From assembly GCA_005281725.1 (NCBI GenBank), contig SSBO01000012.1, positions 13,576,863 to 13,640,862 on the forward strand: DNA of 64,000 bases, in the 5' to 3' direction. The notes under the pieces were generated by a model that was not told where the DNA came from, ran no database searches, and was given only the letters and a program-made list of their open reading frames with translations. Positions within the stretch are counted from its first letter, which is position 1. Each line of letters begins with the position of its first letter. Source of the DNA: Wuchereria bancrofti (taxonomy: Eukaryota > Nematoda > Chromadorea > Rhabditida > Onchocercidae). A program made the position numbers and the translations under genes. This document shows, piece by piece, positions 10,981 to 26,297 of this stretch.

Positions 10981-13900
10981 TAATTCAATAGCAAATATGT
11001 TAAATTATATTAAATTGATTTATTTTATAAGTGAAAAGAAAAAAAAGATCTAATTTTAATTGACAATAAATCCATTTAAAGTTTTATTAGTTATTAGTAG
11101 TTTCAAAATGAATTATCATTATTCATACTAATCATAATAATGCCTCTGTTATTATCATAATTTTAGAACTGTTCTAAATAAATTTATCATACATTCCTCG
11201 ATAAATTTTGTGTATATGTATAAGGCATTTGCGCTTATCCAAATTATATTATGCGCACAATCGACTACGTACAAGTACATAAATATTATCAGAATTACTT
11301 TGTTGAAAATAATACAGAAAATAAAAGAGAATGTAAAACCTTAAATGAATTAAAATTTTTTTCTTTTTCTCCTTTTTTTTAAAAAAAACTAAGAATTAAT
11401 TTCGAAGAAATACCAAATAAATCAAATAATTAATTTGTATTGAAACAAATAAATAATTTAATAATTTATTACAGTAGAAAATCTTTTTTTAAGTTTTTCT
11501 TATAATTTTAAATTGAAATTTTATTTAATTTAAAAAGAAAAAAAAGAAATGATTTTTACTAACAGCTGTGCAACTTTTCTTTTCTCTTTGGTAACAAAAA
11601 CTTAAAATTAGACGAATAGAAATCATCATATCATTCATCCACTTTACCATCTGTTCAGTTCAGTTAAAAGATTATTGATGGTACTAAAGAATCAAAAAAA
11701 AAAGATATATAAGAACCTGAAAATGAGGAATCTGAAATGAGTAAAACCTATTATTGATAAAAATCTTCAAAAAAAAAGGAGTACCATTTGTTGTTATAAA
11801 ATATACGGTATTACTGCTTTAAAAAAAAGTAAGGATGTTAAGCTTGGAGTGGAACTTTAAAAAAGATACCGCAAATGATGATATGTTCTTACCCACATTA
11901 TACCCATTTCTTTTCATTACCCATCCTCATCTTCACCTTTCTTTCCTACGTTAAGCTTTCATTCAAACATTTCAACCCGCACCCCCTCCCCTACCCAATC
12001 ATATTTGTTAATATTAGGATGAATGTGAATGAACAAAGTGTACAAATAATAATTTAAGAGGAAAAGATAGCGCCGTCATATCGCCTTGCTTGTGATCAGA
12101 TCAGTTGACAGAATGCTTAATACACGATCAAAGAAAAGGTGAATAAACTACGAATTACTTTAACGGATAATCCAAATTGGTAAACTGTAATTATTTCAAA
12201 TGTTTTCCTCATTTCATTCCTTCATTATTGCTTAAATAAACATTAAAAATTTATTGCTATTTATTTAGCACTATTAATAAAATTTTAGAGTAAATGTAAA
12301 ATAAACTGAAATTATTTGTTTCAAATTAAATTTTGAAAAAAAAAGAGCAAAAAGAAAAAGAAGGTAGAAATATAAATTAAAGGATTGTTCGATTAATTAA
12401 TTTAATAAATGAAATAATTTAATAATTTGTTTAGCAAAACTTATTTTATACTTATATATAATTATATTTTAAATTAATATAATCGATATTTAATATTACA
12501 CATTTCCTCTTTTTATTTTTTCCCCTTAATTTCTCTCTCCCTTTCTCCTTCTCTCTATTTTCATTCTATAACGCAAATCAGCGATGCTTTTCATTCTTCT
12601 TTTTTTCTTTTTTTTTTTTGGTAAAAGCGATAAGAGGAAGTGTAAATGTAATGAAATTCGATGATGGAATAAACATTCATCATGAAGAAATAACTGATAA
12701 AAAAGGGAAACTAAAATTAAAATAACGAAATAGCTAAATTGAATAGTTATCGTATTTATTATTAAATTTTCATCATTCATTCCATTTTTAACTTCTAAAT
12801 TAAGCAAATATACGATAGCATGGAGATATTATCGTATAATAAGAAGAAAGCTTAACGATAAGATAGTTATAAAAGTATTTGAAATTAATGACATTACTTA
12901 TTCCTGTTTCTTTTTGTTTCTACAATTTTCATGATAATTTAATAATTTCTATTTTTTTATGCGATCAAATGCATAAATAAATATGAAATGTGAAATTAAA
13001 TTAAAGCAATAAAATTAGCTAATTACTAATTTAAAAATATTGGAAAAACTCAAAGAAACTTCATATATTTTCTTTTTCCTTCTTCTTTAGTAATCGCAAA
13101 AATAATTTTACTACCATTATTGCTTATTAACTATTATAATCGTTTTTCTTTTTCTTGATTAAAATATATTTAAAACACTTATGAATGGATTAATTTGCTT
13201 CTTTTTCTTTTACTTTCTTTTTTCTAACTTTTCATTCAAAATACCCTTTAATTACTTTTTAATTAAAGGTATGAATAAGAAAAGGAAAGCTAAAGAAAGA
13301 AAGAACTGAACAGAGGAATGATTTCAAGCTATTCGCATAAATTAATTGTATTTTCAAATTATCATATCACTTTTTTTCTGTATTTACAACTAATAATGAA
13401 TGCATAATACAATGATATCAATGATATTATTGATTTGATAAAAAGGTATTTTTTGCTGGAATGCTCACATTGGACAAAGAAATTCATTTTAAAGTTATTA
13501 TCATCAGTATATCTATCCGAAATCAATATTATCAGTATATCTCAACTGATAAATATTAAATATATGCACAATATAGTTATTATAATTCTTTCTTTAATTG
13601 ACGATGAATTAATTATATTTAATTAAGAATGAACATTTCTGAGCAAGAGGTAAATTTTAAAATAATTTCAATGAAATTTAATTAAACTCAAGATTAAACT
13701 GATTTCAAAAAATTTTCCTTTTATTTAGGATACGGTGTGCAGCAGCAAATCGACAACTAAAAACATTCATTGCTTTTTTCATCAATATCATCTCAACAGC
13801 CAATACCATTACCACTAACTTATTCTCTGCCCTGAATTGGAAAACATTTTAGTATGTTTGTTGGTTAATCATTTTTTTTAACAATAATAATGATTTCAGT

Positions 13901-16844
13901 TGTTCCATGTGTAAACATGATAATAACAAACTTACGTGTACGTCATCGCGTGTATAAATAGAGAAAATCAAATGACACTAAGAATAACCTTACTAAAATA
14001 ATAGAATCAATTAGGTACGGAAGAACAGTTTACTATCATGTTGTCATTATCGTATTTTACTGTCTTATCGTCACATCAATGTCACCAGTTTACTCATTCA
14101 TCTGTACCGCTCATAATTAAAAAACAATTGGGTTCGAAATTCGAAATATCTATTGGGTAACAACAAACGAAATTCAATTTCATAGGACAATAGTTTAAAT
14201 AGGTGTATGGAAGTTATTGTTCCATTCAACTTATCAGTTTTCCTTACCAGAAAAACCTACCGATACAGTTGGAATATTAAAGGAATACAATTGCTATATA
14301 ATTAAAAATGCTTACTCATGCTTACCTTTTAGGTACTACAAATACCTGTCAAAAATATATGAGATTTCTGACTTAGCTTCGCTCTATTCTCGGGTAAATC
14401 TTCGAAATTAGAAAAAAAAATATCCACAAAGCTTAATTGTTTAATTTACCACTCATAATTAGCTATTAAAAAAATCTAAAGAAAAAAAAAACAAGTAAAA
14501 AAGAAATGAACAAAATTACCCAAATAAGTTTTTTGTGTATACCAGGAGGCAAAACCACCATAAATGCAAATTTCCTTTATTTGTAAAATAAAAAAAAACA
14601 TTATCATAATATCATATCATATATCATACAGCAGGCAAAAACGTAAAACTTCGTTTACAATGCTTCCTGTTTACTGTCTCAAAAGTAACAAGAAAAATAT
14701 AAATGTAAGATAGGAAAAACAAATGAATGGATGAATGAATGAATGAATGAATGAATGAATGAATAAATAAATGAATGAATGAATAGAATGATAATCAAAA
14801 TTTATAGCAATTTAATCTAATATGCAAAAAGAAAAAAGCGGGAAGAAAATAAAAACATCCAAGAAAAAAAGAAAGATGGCACAAAATACCTACAATTAAA
14901 TTTGAAATTTTCATGAACTTTTTTTTAGCTGAAAAATTTCCATCTTTTGTGCATATTTACGCAATACCTATTTAGTTTACTTACTTTTCTAACACTAGTG
15001 CTATCAGGTTTAACTTACTTTAATATTTCAATTACAATAGGTTAGGAAGGAAATAGAAAAAGAAAGGTGTGGAAGATTTCCAACTCAAAAACAATTGAAA
15101 TATTAAAGGAGGGATAATGCTCTTAATTAGGTAGATATACAATCATTAAATATTTCTAATATTTAAAATCTCCCGAAAAAAAAAAGAAAAAAAACCCTGT
15201 TCTTTATTTTACTCATTTATTACGGGTAGAACAATATGGAAGATGGGAAAGTCAATTTTTTTGCATATCTGCTGTGAAATATTTATGTTATAAGTTTGTT
15301 TACTACTAAGAACAAAAGAAAAAAATCACATGAAATAAAGCTTATACACCTCGCAGATAATGATGCTAGCGATGATTTACTACGTAAACAATTTGCTAAT
15401 CAAACACCGCTAACATAGTAAATAAAATGATTTAAGAAAAAAAAGAACAGACATACGAATATCGTTAATCCTTAAATAAATTATCAAATTGATACACCAC
15501 AAAATAACTACAAAAAAAAAAATTAACTGCTGAAAAATTGATAAAGCTTTCACCAAAGCATTTTAATAATTCAAACGGATACACACAGTAATAACATACA
15601 AATTCCAAATGATACTTTTTTCCTTACCCAACGAATTTCAAATCTTTTTTTTTTCAGTAACAGTAATTATATAGTAAATATGCCTACCCGTTACTATGGG
15701 TTAAAAAAACAAAACCAAATAATTTAACGTTATCCAATCAAATCAACTGATAATTAAAATCAATGATAATTGCTGATGGTAATGTGTTTGATTTCTAAGC
15801 TTGTCACTTATTTACTTAGGTTTAGAAAAATTGAGTTTAACAAACTAGAAGTATTATTCACGTCCACGTATCGCTGCTATATTTTATGTGTTTGAATCAA
15901 TAATTAGAAATTGCATTCAACTATGTGATTATATTTACTTACCTTTATTTTTCTCATTTTTGGGAAAGTTGCCAAAAAAAAAGTTAATAAGATTTGATAT
16001 GTGGAAATTCCTTTCGTAACTTTCTCTTTTTTTAAATGAAAAAATTAATCGAGTAGAGAAAAGTAAACTAATTAATCATTTCGTAAAATTAGTTGTTAAA
16101 CTTAATTTTTATATGACATCAAAAAAAAAAAACTAACTTAAGATGATGGTTTTTAGCAGTTAGTACAGTAATTCGTTGCTGATAAAAAAGAGAAATATGA
16201 CAAAATATTATCATCGTTGGATAATGTAACAGTACAAAGTATCAAATGGAAAAAAGATTTTTTCAAGAAAAAACAAGAAACAAAAAACAAAATTTTCACA
16301 AACAATGTAATATAAAGAGAATACGAAGAAAACATAAATGCAACTAAATGAAAAGAAATATATATATGGGATAATAATAATAGTTTATTAAAATAATGAA
16401 ATTATCCTGAAAAGAAAGAAAAAGCAAAAAAGGGAAGAAAATTAGGAAAATGCTTTCCTGAAAATTGCTCCCACATTGATATTTTCGTTTTTATTTTTTT
16501 TGTTGTTAATGGGAATGATAACGAATTTTGCAAACATCTGTGATAAAACATTTAGATGATGCCCGTGAAGATTTTCCATGATAAGAGCAAAACAAGAAAT
16601 TTTCCTTTTGTTTGTTTGTTTGTTTTTTTCCTGCGCACATATGAATTTTTTCCTGAAAATTTCAAAATGGAAAAATTAAAATGAAAGATGGTAAAGAAAA
16701 AATTTAATTCTTCAAAGATGTCAAATCAAGCAAATATCTTTACTTTTACTCTCTCGCCTTCTCCCTCACTTTCTTTTCTTGTGTCTAATTCAATCATATA
16801 TTTTGAGAATCAAAAATATTCACGAAATTACACTTCGTTTACTG
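10981..16844. other. AT-rich non-coding region
   Basis: Homopolymer-rich A/T DNA with no convincing exon on either strand. It contains an (AATG)n tract at 14721-14785 and scattered poly(A)/poly(T). Confidence 0.6.
14721..14785. repeat. (AATG)n microsatellite
   Basis: About 65 bases of GAATGAATGAATG with a few AATA variants. Confidence 0.9.
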
Positions 16845-18997
16845 GGATGACTCAATTTGAATTTCATTTTTATCATAAATTTAAATCTAATTATCTTCTT
16901 CATCGATGCATCTAATTTTTAACAAACAACCGAACAGTAATATAGCCATGATTATTATTACTTATTATTATTTATTTATCACTTATCATTATTGTTAGTA
17001 ATAACAAAAAAAATATTATTATAATATTGCTGTCATCCTTAATTACTGTTAATATTTTTACTATTACTATTATTATCTCAGGCTAACGTATTTCCACAGC
17101 CTTCGAGATAGGGTAGCATAATTCAGACATAATTTTAAAAGCTTAAAGAATCTAAACAATGTGTGGATTTGATCCTTCCAAATACGGTAGTATTTTGGGA
17201 TGTGGAATGTGAAACCTAATAGTTTCAGCAATCTTTTTTCTACTTCTCTCTTCATTTAATCTTACCAATTTCAAAATATCTTAATGTTATCTTATTTTAA
17301 AATTTACAAATTCTGAAAGTTATGAAAACAAAACCTTCAAAAGTTCAAATTTATTAATGGGGAAAAATAAAACAAAATAAGTTTAACATTTACCCAAAAA
17401 AAAAAAAAACAAAATCAATAGATGACATATTTTTATTTGATTGAAAAATTAACAATACACGTCATTTCTTATCAATTCACATAATTAAATACTATTAGAA
17501 TTTGTGGCAGAGGGAAGAAAAAAAAAACTAATTTGTAATAAAAATAAATATCAAACCATTTGTTATGCTATAATAACGGTGATAGTTAAATAGGAATTTA
17601 TTGATATTATAATTTCAGTAAAGGGGACAAAAAAAAAGAGATGATGAAAGAGCAAATTATATATATTTTTATTGAGAGAAATTATGAAAATTTTTGCAGT
17701 GATAAGAAAAAAAGGAAAGAAATTAAGAGAAACAAAATCAAATGAATAAAAAAAGGTTACTGATACAAATTAATTTTATCAAAATTACTAAAAAATTTTC
17801 CTAACCTTTAAACTACCATAATTACTACTTCTCTCTCCATCAATCCTAATCCTTAAAAAGAAAAAAGAAAAAAACCGTAATCTGCAATAAAGATAATGGA
17901 TAATAATAGCAATAATATTGNGGATGACTCAATTTGAATTTCATTTTTATCATAAATTTAAATCTAATTATCTTCTTCATCGATGCATCTAATTTTTAAC
18001 AAACAACCGAACAGTAATATAGCCATGATTATTATTACTTATTATTATTTATTTATCACTTATCATTATTGTTAGTAATAACAAAAAAAATATTATTATA
18101 ATATTGCTGTCATCCTTAATTACTGTTAATATTTTTACTATTACTATTATTATCTCAGGCTAACGTATTTCCACAGCCTTCGAGATAGGGTAGCATAATT
18201 CAGACATAATTTTAAAAGCTTAAAGAATCTAAACAATGTGTGGATTTGATCCTTCCAAATACGGTAGTATTTTGGGATGTGGAATGTGAAACCTAATAGT
18301 TTCAGCAATCTTTTTTCTACTTCTCTCTTCATTTAATCTTACCAATTTCAAAATATCTTAATGTTATCTTATTTTAAAATTTACAAATTCTGAAAGTTAT
18401 GAAAACAAAACCTTCAAAAGTTCAAATTTATTAATGGGGAAAAATAAAACAAAATAAGTTTAACATTTACCCAAAAAAAAAAAAAACAAAATCAATAGAT
18501 GACATATTTTTATTTGATTGAAAAATTAACAATACACGTCATTTCTTATCAATTCACATAATTAAATACTATTAGAATTTGTGGCAGAGGGAAGAAAAAA
18601 AAAACTAATTTGTAATAAAAATAAATATCAAACCATTTGTTATGCTATAATAACGGTGATAGTTAAATAGGAATTTATTGATATTATAATTTCAGTAAAG
18701 GGGACAAAAAAAAAGAGATGATGAAAGAGCAAATTATATATATTTTTATTGAGAGAAATTATGAAAATTTTTGCAGTGATAAGAAAAAAAGGAAAGAAAT
18801 TAAGAGAAACAAAATCAAATGAATAAAAAAAGGTTACTGATACAAATTAATTTTATCAAAATTACTAAAAAATTTTCCTAACCTTTAAACTACCATAATT
18901 ACTACTTCTCTCTCCATCAATCCTAATCCTTAAAAAGAAAAAAGAAAAAAACCGTAATCTGCAATAAAGATAATGGATAATAATAGCAATAATATTG
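16845..18997. repeat. 1076-bp block present twice around a single n
   Basis: 16845-17920 and 17922-18997 appear identical (starting GGATGACTCAATTTG), separated only by n at 17921. Non-coding. Best explained as overlapping ends of two contigs left unmerged. Confidence 0.85.
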
Positions 18998-20050
18998 ATG
19001 ATAATATTTTGTTCATTCAATAATCATAATCATTACCTATTATAATAATTAAAAGTATCATAAATAAATTATATTTACTAAATTTATGATAATAATCATT
19101 GTTTCACACCACATTATCGTGTTTATTTTATTTCCAATTTTTATACCACCTTTTCATATTGCTAATTTAATTACGGAAAAATTAATGAGATACCGCAATC
19201 TACAAGTTATTGAGTTTTTATTAAGATTTACTGTTTTGTCTAATGAAGTAACTGTTAATCAACACGAATTGATTTCAAATGATATCTAAATATCTGAATA
19301 AAAAAAGAATTATCACCTGAAATAATGTAGCATTAAAATGTCATAGAATGCTTTTTGCTGATTGAATTATTAATCTATGATGAAAACTATATTAAAGAAT
19401 TATCTATGCTGCTAATTCAATAATTAATTATAAATGACTAAAACCTATTATAATTCATATTTCAAAATTTTTAACCAATTAAATTTTGCACATTTTAATA
19501 ACTCAATAAATATTTCAATATATTAAACAAAACTAAAATAGTTAGAAAATTAATATTGTGATAATATATATCAGAGATAGTAATATTCATATAAGCATCA
19601 GAAAATTGGCTACAATTAAAATAATCTTTGTAATCTCTGAAAGGAAGGAGGAAAAAGGCAGAAAAAAGAAAGCAGCAATAATTTAGATGTTACTTTTATG
19701 GATATATATAACATTTTTAATAGAATTAATTAGTATATATAATTAACATGAATTGATTTCTTTTCTTAACTCTAAGTACTGTCAACCATTGTCGCTTGAT
19801 TTATATGTTTATTAGCTAGTAAAATAATAGTGTTATTTATAATTTTGTCAGCATAAAATTTGATCAATTAGTATCAAATTAAAAGAAACCGAATGCATCT
19901 TTTCTCTTCATTTTTATGCATATTTAAATAATTTGCATATTCACTTCTTATCTAATTATTATTTCTTCCCTTTTACACATAATTTATACCCACTCAAAAA
20001 AGAAAGAGAATAGATTTGATGAAAACAATAAAAGGAGGTAGTAGACAGAC

Positions 20051-20073
20051 ATACACACACACACACACACACA
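20051..20073. repeat. (AC)n microsatellite
   Basis: A run of about eleven AC units. Confidence 0.9.
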
Positions 20074-21278
20074 TCCATATAACAGTATAAAATTTCTTCT
20101 TTATGCTCCCAAGCTATTCATACTAATACTGAATGAATGGAAACGGCGGCGCAAAGGATAAAATGAGGTGTAACAAATTTGTATTGTTACAGCGATCATT
20201 TTGCGTCTTCTTTGTTCCAAAAAAATATTAATTTCAAGCTGATCGATTAGATATCAAATTAGACTGGTTTCTCAAACAAACTTGAAAGAAAAAAGGGGAA
20301 AACGAACAAGACTAATTTTTCTAATGATTTATTATCTCTCTCTATGTGTATTTATATGTGATAGCAATAAACAGATAAATAACAGAATTAAATATTCCGT
20401 ATATTTCAACAAAAAAAAAATGAAATGATGAGAAAAATTTGACGTAATGAGCTAAATATGATATAATTTGTAGTGTAAAGAGATAAGAAAGAATATGAAA
20501 ACTAATAAAAAGTAAGCATAAAAAGGAAATTAAAATACTTTAATCTTTTACACAGTAATTCGCTATATATATTTTTTTATAAAATCAGCACATAACAATC
20601 GTTAAAATATTATTACATAATTTGTTGTATATTTAATAAAAATATTATTTATGTATATACTTTATAACAATCATTTATTACATGGAATGAAGTTTTAATT
20701 TATATTATTTCACTTAATATTCACTTTTCCTTTTCTCCCTTATTTTTGTCTAGTTTAATCCGTCAAATTTTTAATAATTAATCAAAAAAGAAATTAATTT
20801 GTGCATATTATAATTGTGCGAAAAAAAACTGCTCCAATTTTCATTTAAAAAAAAAAATATGGAATATTTTTCTCCAAAAAAAAAGTAAAAAAACTGAGAC
20901 AAATATATTATAATGTGTTAACAACAAAAAGCCATTATTCATTATGTACCTTCGTTTGTTTTAGTCTTTCTTTGAAGTTTAAATATAATTTAAAAATTAA
21001 CTTATGTTGCAAAACATTTTTGCATATCTTTTCCCACTTATCTTTTCTTCTATTTCTCCTCCTGTTGCAAATTACATTTCATTTCATTCAACAATTTCAA
21101 AAGAAATTCTTTTGGAAAGAAAAAGAAACAAAAAAGATAAAAAGTATTATTAATGGCTGAAGAATAAAAAGATGGAAAAAGAAATATTTTTTTTTCAGAC
21201 CAATGAATAAATAAGGGATAATAGAATGAAGATTTAAAATAAGTGTTAAAGTAAGATGATGGAAATGAAACGACTATG

Positions 21279-21455
21279 CACTATTATTATTTACTCACAT
21301 CACTGCCATTATTAATTGTCACCATCATTGTCACTATTATTTATTACCATTTATTTATGTATTTACTTTATTTATTTATTATTATCATTAGCACTATCAT
21401 TATTATTACTATTATTACTATTACTTTTATTATTATTATTGCCATAATATCATTA
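21279..21455. repeat. Imperfect (TTA)n-rich tract
   Basis: ATTATTATT-type units interrupted by CAC and TTTA over about 175 bases. The tract gives a spurious isoleucine/tyrosine-rich open frame. Confidence 0.75.
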
Positions 21456-23558
21456 TAATTATATCTAAAATCTCATATATTTATATTAACTAAAACGATT
21501 TTCATTTTAAGAACAACTATATTTTAAATTCCTGTTTTTAAACCTCCTTCCACCTCCTGCAGTCATTCATCAACCTGTTTTCCACTATTCCTCTTTAGCC
21601 TAACTCTTTCACGTAAAGGAATGATTTTCTCCGCAATCGGAAAGAAAAGCAACAAGGAATTCAATCAGAAACATCAAAATGATTTGAAAAGAAGTGCAAA
21701 ACAACCATATTTATTCTTTTTTTTTGGTTCCTATAATTAATTTCTTACCTTTTTCATTTGAATTAATTGTTACGTAATATTAATATTCATTGATGATATC
21801 ATCATCTGATGATATCACTGTCAAATAATTGCAATAAACCTTGCTAGAGAACGATTAGAATTAATTATATTGTAACTCATTTTATCTTATCAGTTCTACA
21901 GTTAAAAAATTTAAATTAATGAATTTTTGATAATAACGTTAATATGAAATTCCCTATGCTAAGCTTTTGTTAGTGATATTTGCCCTTATTTTTTTACTGC
22001 AAAACATTATGCAAAAATACCACATACACACTGAACAGGTAAGATAAGATAATAAAGAGGAGACATGCAGGTAAGATAAGATATTAAAAATAATGTTATC
22101 ACTTCATGTTATGAAAGTTACTTACAAGAATAGATTAAGGAAGAATAAGCAATCATCAATGTATAACATACAATTATAAAACAGCTTCAACTTTTCTCAA
22201 CAATGAATTTTATTAAAACTGTAAAATAAAGTGAAATTAAAATTTTATTAAAATTAGAAAATAGAATACTGAAATTAGGCAACTTTAATCTATTACCAAT
22301 ACCATTAAATAAAATAAATGGTAATAGATACATTGACCTCAAATAATTTTATGTTAATCTTCTCAATCTTTTAGTCTATTACTTAGATTTTTATATTCAA
22401 AAATTTTCTCTCAAAACTTACAGATTTTTAATACTAAATAAGAGAAATAAAATTAAAATAATAAAATTTTTCCATTTTACTTCTCTTCCTCCACTTTTTT
22501 CCCTTTATTTTTGCTTCCTTTCTTCACTTTTTTTTAACTGATATGATAGCAACATTATCTTTTACCATTAAAGGTTATATATTTGAATAGAGTGCAAACA
22601 AAGAAGCATATACCACCATTCTTAGTTTTTCTTCCTTCTCTTTTTTTTCTTTTTTCTTTGTTACTTTCACCCTAAAATCGGAATTATTTTGTTTGATGAA
22701 TCATAAAGCATTTTTAGCTGAGAATTTAAAAAAAAAAGAAGGAAAAAACAGAGAAAGGGAAAGGAGAGAGAGAGGGAGTGAAAGTTAAAGAGTGAATTTG
22801 AGGACAGTATAATGACACATATATATACATATGTATAAACCATATAAAATACAAACATACGATACATTAAACTCAAAATTTTTTAATTGTATAAATGGAT
22901 GATAACTTTCTTTGGAAATCTAACATTCAAGAAAAAAGTATGAATCGTTAAAAAAAAGAAAGAACGGAATGATTTTGTATTTAAATACTAACAATAATTT
23001 TAAGGTTTTAATGTTCATAAAAAAAGAATTTCTAAATTTGAAATTTATGATATTTCTAAATTAATAGACAAAAAAAGAAATTTCAAAATTTTGGTTTTTC
23101 GATTTAAGTATATTATATAGTTTATTATATCACATTATGTCAAAATAACAGATTTAGTCTTCAAGAACTGAATTTTTCCTTGTTTTATATTCAAAATTAA
23201 TTCCACGTAACAATCTTTCAAATTTGATAAATTAGTGTGTCGGAAAAAAGAGAAGGAAGATATGTAGAAAAAAAGTTATGATGAATCATTTCTCTTTTTC
23301 TTGTTCCACCTAAAATTTTACGAAAATTATAATTAAAATAATTTCATCTCAAAGTCATTTCGTAATTTATTCACACAAATAATACAATTCAAAAATGTAG
23401 AAAATTGAAATAATTATGATTAATAGAATATAAGATAATTTCTCTCCTTTTTTTCTTTAAATTTCAAATTTTTAAATAAAAATTCTTTGAATAAAATTAT
23501 AATAAATTGAATACGTAATAAAAACAAAACAATGAAAAAAAAAGAAACGTACGTCAAA

Positions 23559-26297
23559 TTATACGGCTGATGCAGCTTGCGTTAAAGCTGTTGTTGTAGT
23601 ACAACATGCATTACTATTACCATTGCTACTATTATTGCTATTATTTGTTACAGGTGATTGTACTGCAACTGCAGCTGCAGCTGCATGCGCCATAACATTT
23701 GTTTTCATTGCATATGCAGCTAATACATTTCGTTGTAAATCATATGGATTATATGTAGGCATTAAGCTGAAAGCATAGCAAAGAAAAAAGTAAATGATTG
23801 CAACGGTGAAAAATTTCATTTTTCATTTTCTTTAATCATAAAAATTCATTACTTTTTGAATAATAATAATAAATAAAATAGAAAGTATAATAAAATAAAA
23901 ATTAAATAAAATCACAACTGATAATAACATTCTTTGAAATATCCGCAAATAAAAAAAATTAAAATGAAGAATTAAGAAAAGTATTAATGAAGTAGAAAAT
24001 GAAAGTAAACAATTGTAAATATTATCAGTCATTCATTATCACAATTAAGCATGTAATTTATTTGTAATTAATTAATTAATTAATGTAAAAGTCAACCTAA
24101 TAAAATACATACCAAAATTAATCGAATTAAATGTAATATTATCTCAAATTAGAATTGTCATTTCTCATTAATTGATTATTAGATAACAAAATTTATCATA
24201 TCCTGCCATATATTAAATTACGGCATAAAACTCTCAATTAATTCCATTCTATTTATCATTTCATTCACTATTGCTAAATCCATAAATAATTTCTTTATTA
24301 ATAATTACTTTATCATATATTTTTTTATCGGAAATATTTTCAATAAAATTTTAAAATTTTGATGATATATTTCTTTTCATAAATACACTTAAAAATAGCA
24401 ATGAAAATTAGTTTCTAAAACAAAAAAATAAAAAGTTAAGGCATAAATAAATAGCCCAGAGTACTTATTTGACCTTGTTTCTTTTCTTTTTTTCTCTCTT
24501 CTGTTCTAACAAAGTAATATCAGTGTTTTGGAAAAAAGGAAAAAAAAAAAACAAAGCAAAAAAAAGAAAAAAAGAAGCATATTTATTCAGTTACCCAGCT
24601 GTTGTGTTGGCCGGTGTGGCAGGATGAAAAAATGGTGGATAGTAGGGAAATTCGGTAGCTTTTGATAATGCCGCACTATCAGCGGCAATTTTAGCTGCCA
24701 TATCAAGTGGATTCATTGATGGATAAAATGGTGTTGCCCGTGATACTGTTTGTTGGCCTAAAAATATGTTAATTTTCATATTTAAAAATTAATCATCAAA
24801 AATGGTTGGTAAAATTTAAAAAGTTTTTGAAATAAATAATACATAATAGCTAATTATAAATTTATTATAATGTAATGAATAATTTTATAATTACATAACT
24901 TTTATCATTTATTTTTTGATTAATAAATAAATGAGTTTTGGGAAAGAAGAAAATAAAGAAAAATACCAATTAATGATATTTTAGTAATATTAACAACACT
25001 TCTAATATACCTCAAATATATATATATATATATATGAGTAATGATTAGATATCAATTATTTCTACTGATAAAAAAAATGATTAAAAATTTTATGACAATG
25101 ATCAATCAATCAATCAATCAATCAATCTTTTGTTATTATTTTATATAACATAACGAACTTAGCAAATTTGTTGCCGGAAAAGCAGTAAATGGTAATGTAA
25201 ACCGGTATTTTTCTTTTGTTTTTGTTACACTTTTCGGTTTTCGCCGTGGCCTGTACTTATAATCCGGATGTTCTTTCATATGTAATGCACGTAAACGTTT
25301 TGCTTCATCTATAAACGGCCTTTTTTCTGCATCACAAAGTTGCTTCCATTCCGCACCTGAAATTGAAAAGAAAATTAGACAAAAAAAAAGAGAAACATCT
25401 TGAAAGACATACAATTCAATCATTGAGGTAAATTTTATGCCAAAATCGCTATATTTCCTTCATTTTATAAAACAAATCAAAAAAAAAATCGGTCTCAGTA
25501 TGTCTTAACTAGATTAATCCCTAAGATATCACAAAATAAATCAGCAATGAGAATTTTCGTAAAATTGTTTGAAACTGACTACAAAATGCTAACCCAAACG
25601 TTTGCTAATTTCACTATTATGCATTTTAGGATTATCTTGTGCCATTTTTCGTCGTTGACCTCTAGACCAAACCATAAAAGCATTCATTGGCCGTTTTACA
25701 TGTGATTCCATTGACATTTTGCCGGTGCTAAGGCTTATTGCATGACCTGAAATGGAAATAAATTTACTGCATTTTCCATTAGCAAACATTTAAAACTAAG
25801 CTTATAAAACAAAAATTCATTCAACGTCATTACTCTAAGCATATGGTAGCAACTACTAGTATAGCTTACAGAAAATAGCTAGAAATTATACATTTATAAT
25901 TAGTGATTTAAAGAATGAAAATTACTTCATTGAAAACAATAATAAAAATTATGGAACTAATGAAATTTCTCTTGAAGAAGATATCTTAATGCAAAAATTT
26001 ATAAAATAATTAACTAACAAACTAAACAAAACTGAAATATTATAATTATTAATAAACCTTAATTAACTATTACTTATACTCATTTAATACTAGAAATGAT
26101 TTACTAGTAGCTGATGAACGACCGCCATCTGATGATACGGAACCAAGATCATCATCGTCATCCAGTAATTCATCATCTCGTTGACTGTTATGTAATTTAT
26201 GAGTTGTAGCAATTCCTGTTCCTGACACATTGACCGGAATAGTTGATGCTGATGGTGCTGTTACAATTGACGGATAAAGCATGGTTAATTCGGTCAT
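23559..26297 (-). CDS. sox-3-like: SoxB-group HMG-box transcription factor, five exons
   Basis: Exons on the minus strand: 26297-26105, 25746-25594, 25356-25159, 24757-24595 and 23766-23559 (TAA). All junctions agree in phase; the model is 915 nt, 304 residues. The HMG box lies at about residues 80-150. It has [53 protein letters not shown] and [11 protein letters not shown], typical of SoxB; the RRKPK tail and the following KEKYRF.LP resemble SoxB2 (Sox14/21, worm sox-3). An intron splits the box after KRLG. The N-terminus is acidic (LLDDDDD); the C-terminus has alanine and asparagine/serine runs. A sequence-specific DNA-binding nuclear regulator is expected. Exon 1 is less certain. The donor used here (ACTA/GTAAAT) keeps frame, while the stronger-looking GA/GTATAAG would not. 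A 230-residue form starting at [10 protein letters not shown] (25717) is a good alternative. B2 versus B1 was not tested by phylogeny. Confidence 0.88.
25100..25128. repeat. (ATCA)n microsatellite in a SoxB intron
   Basis: Seven units of ATCA/CAAT in the third intron, 30 bases past the splice donor on the minus strand. Confidence 0.85.

Larger units (their letters stand above)
18998..23558. other. AT-rich non-coding region
   Basis: Lies 3' of the SoxB gene on its strand. No exon is recognised. It contains (AC)n at 20051-20073 and a T/TTA-rich imperfect triplet tract at about 21279-21455. Confidence 0.6.
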
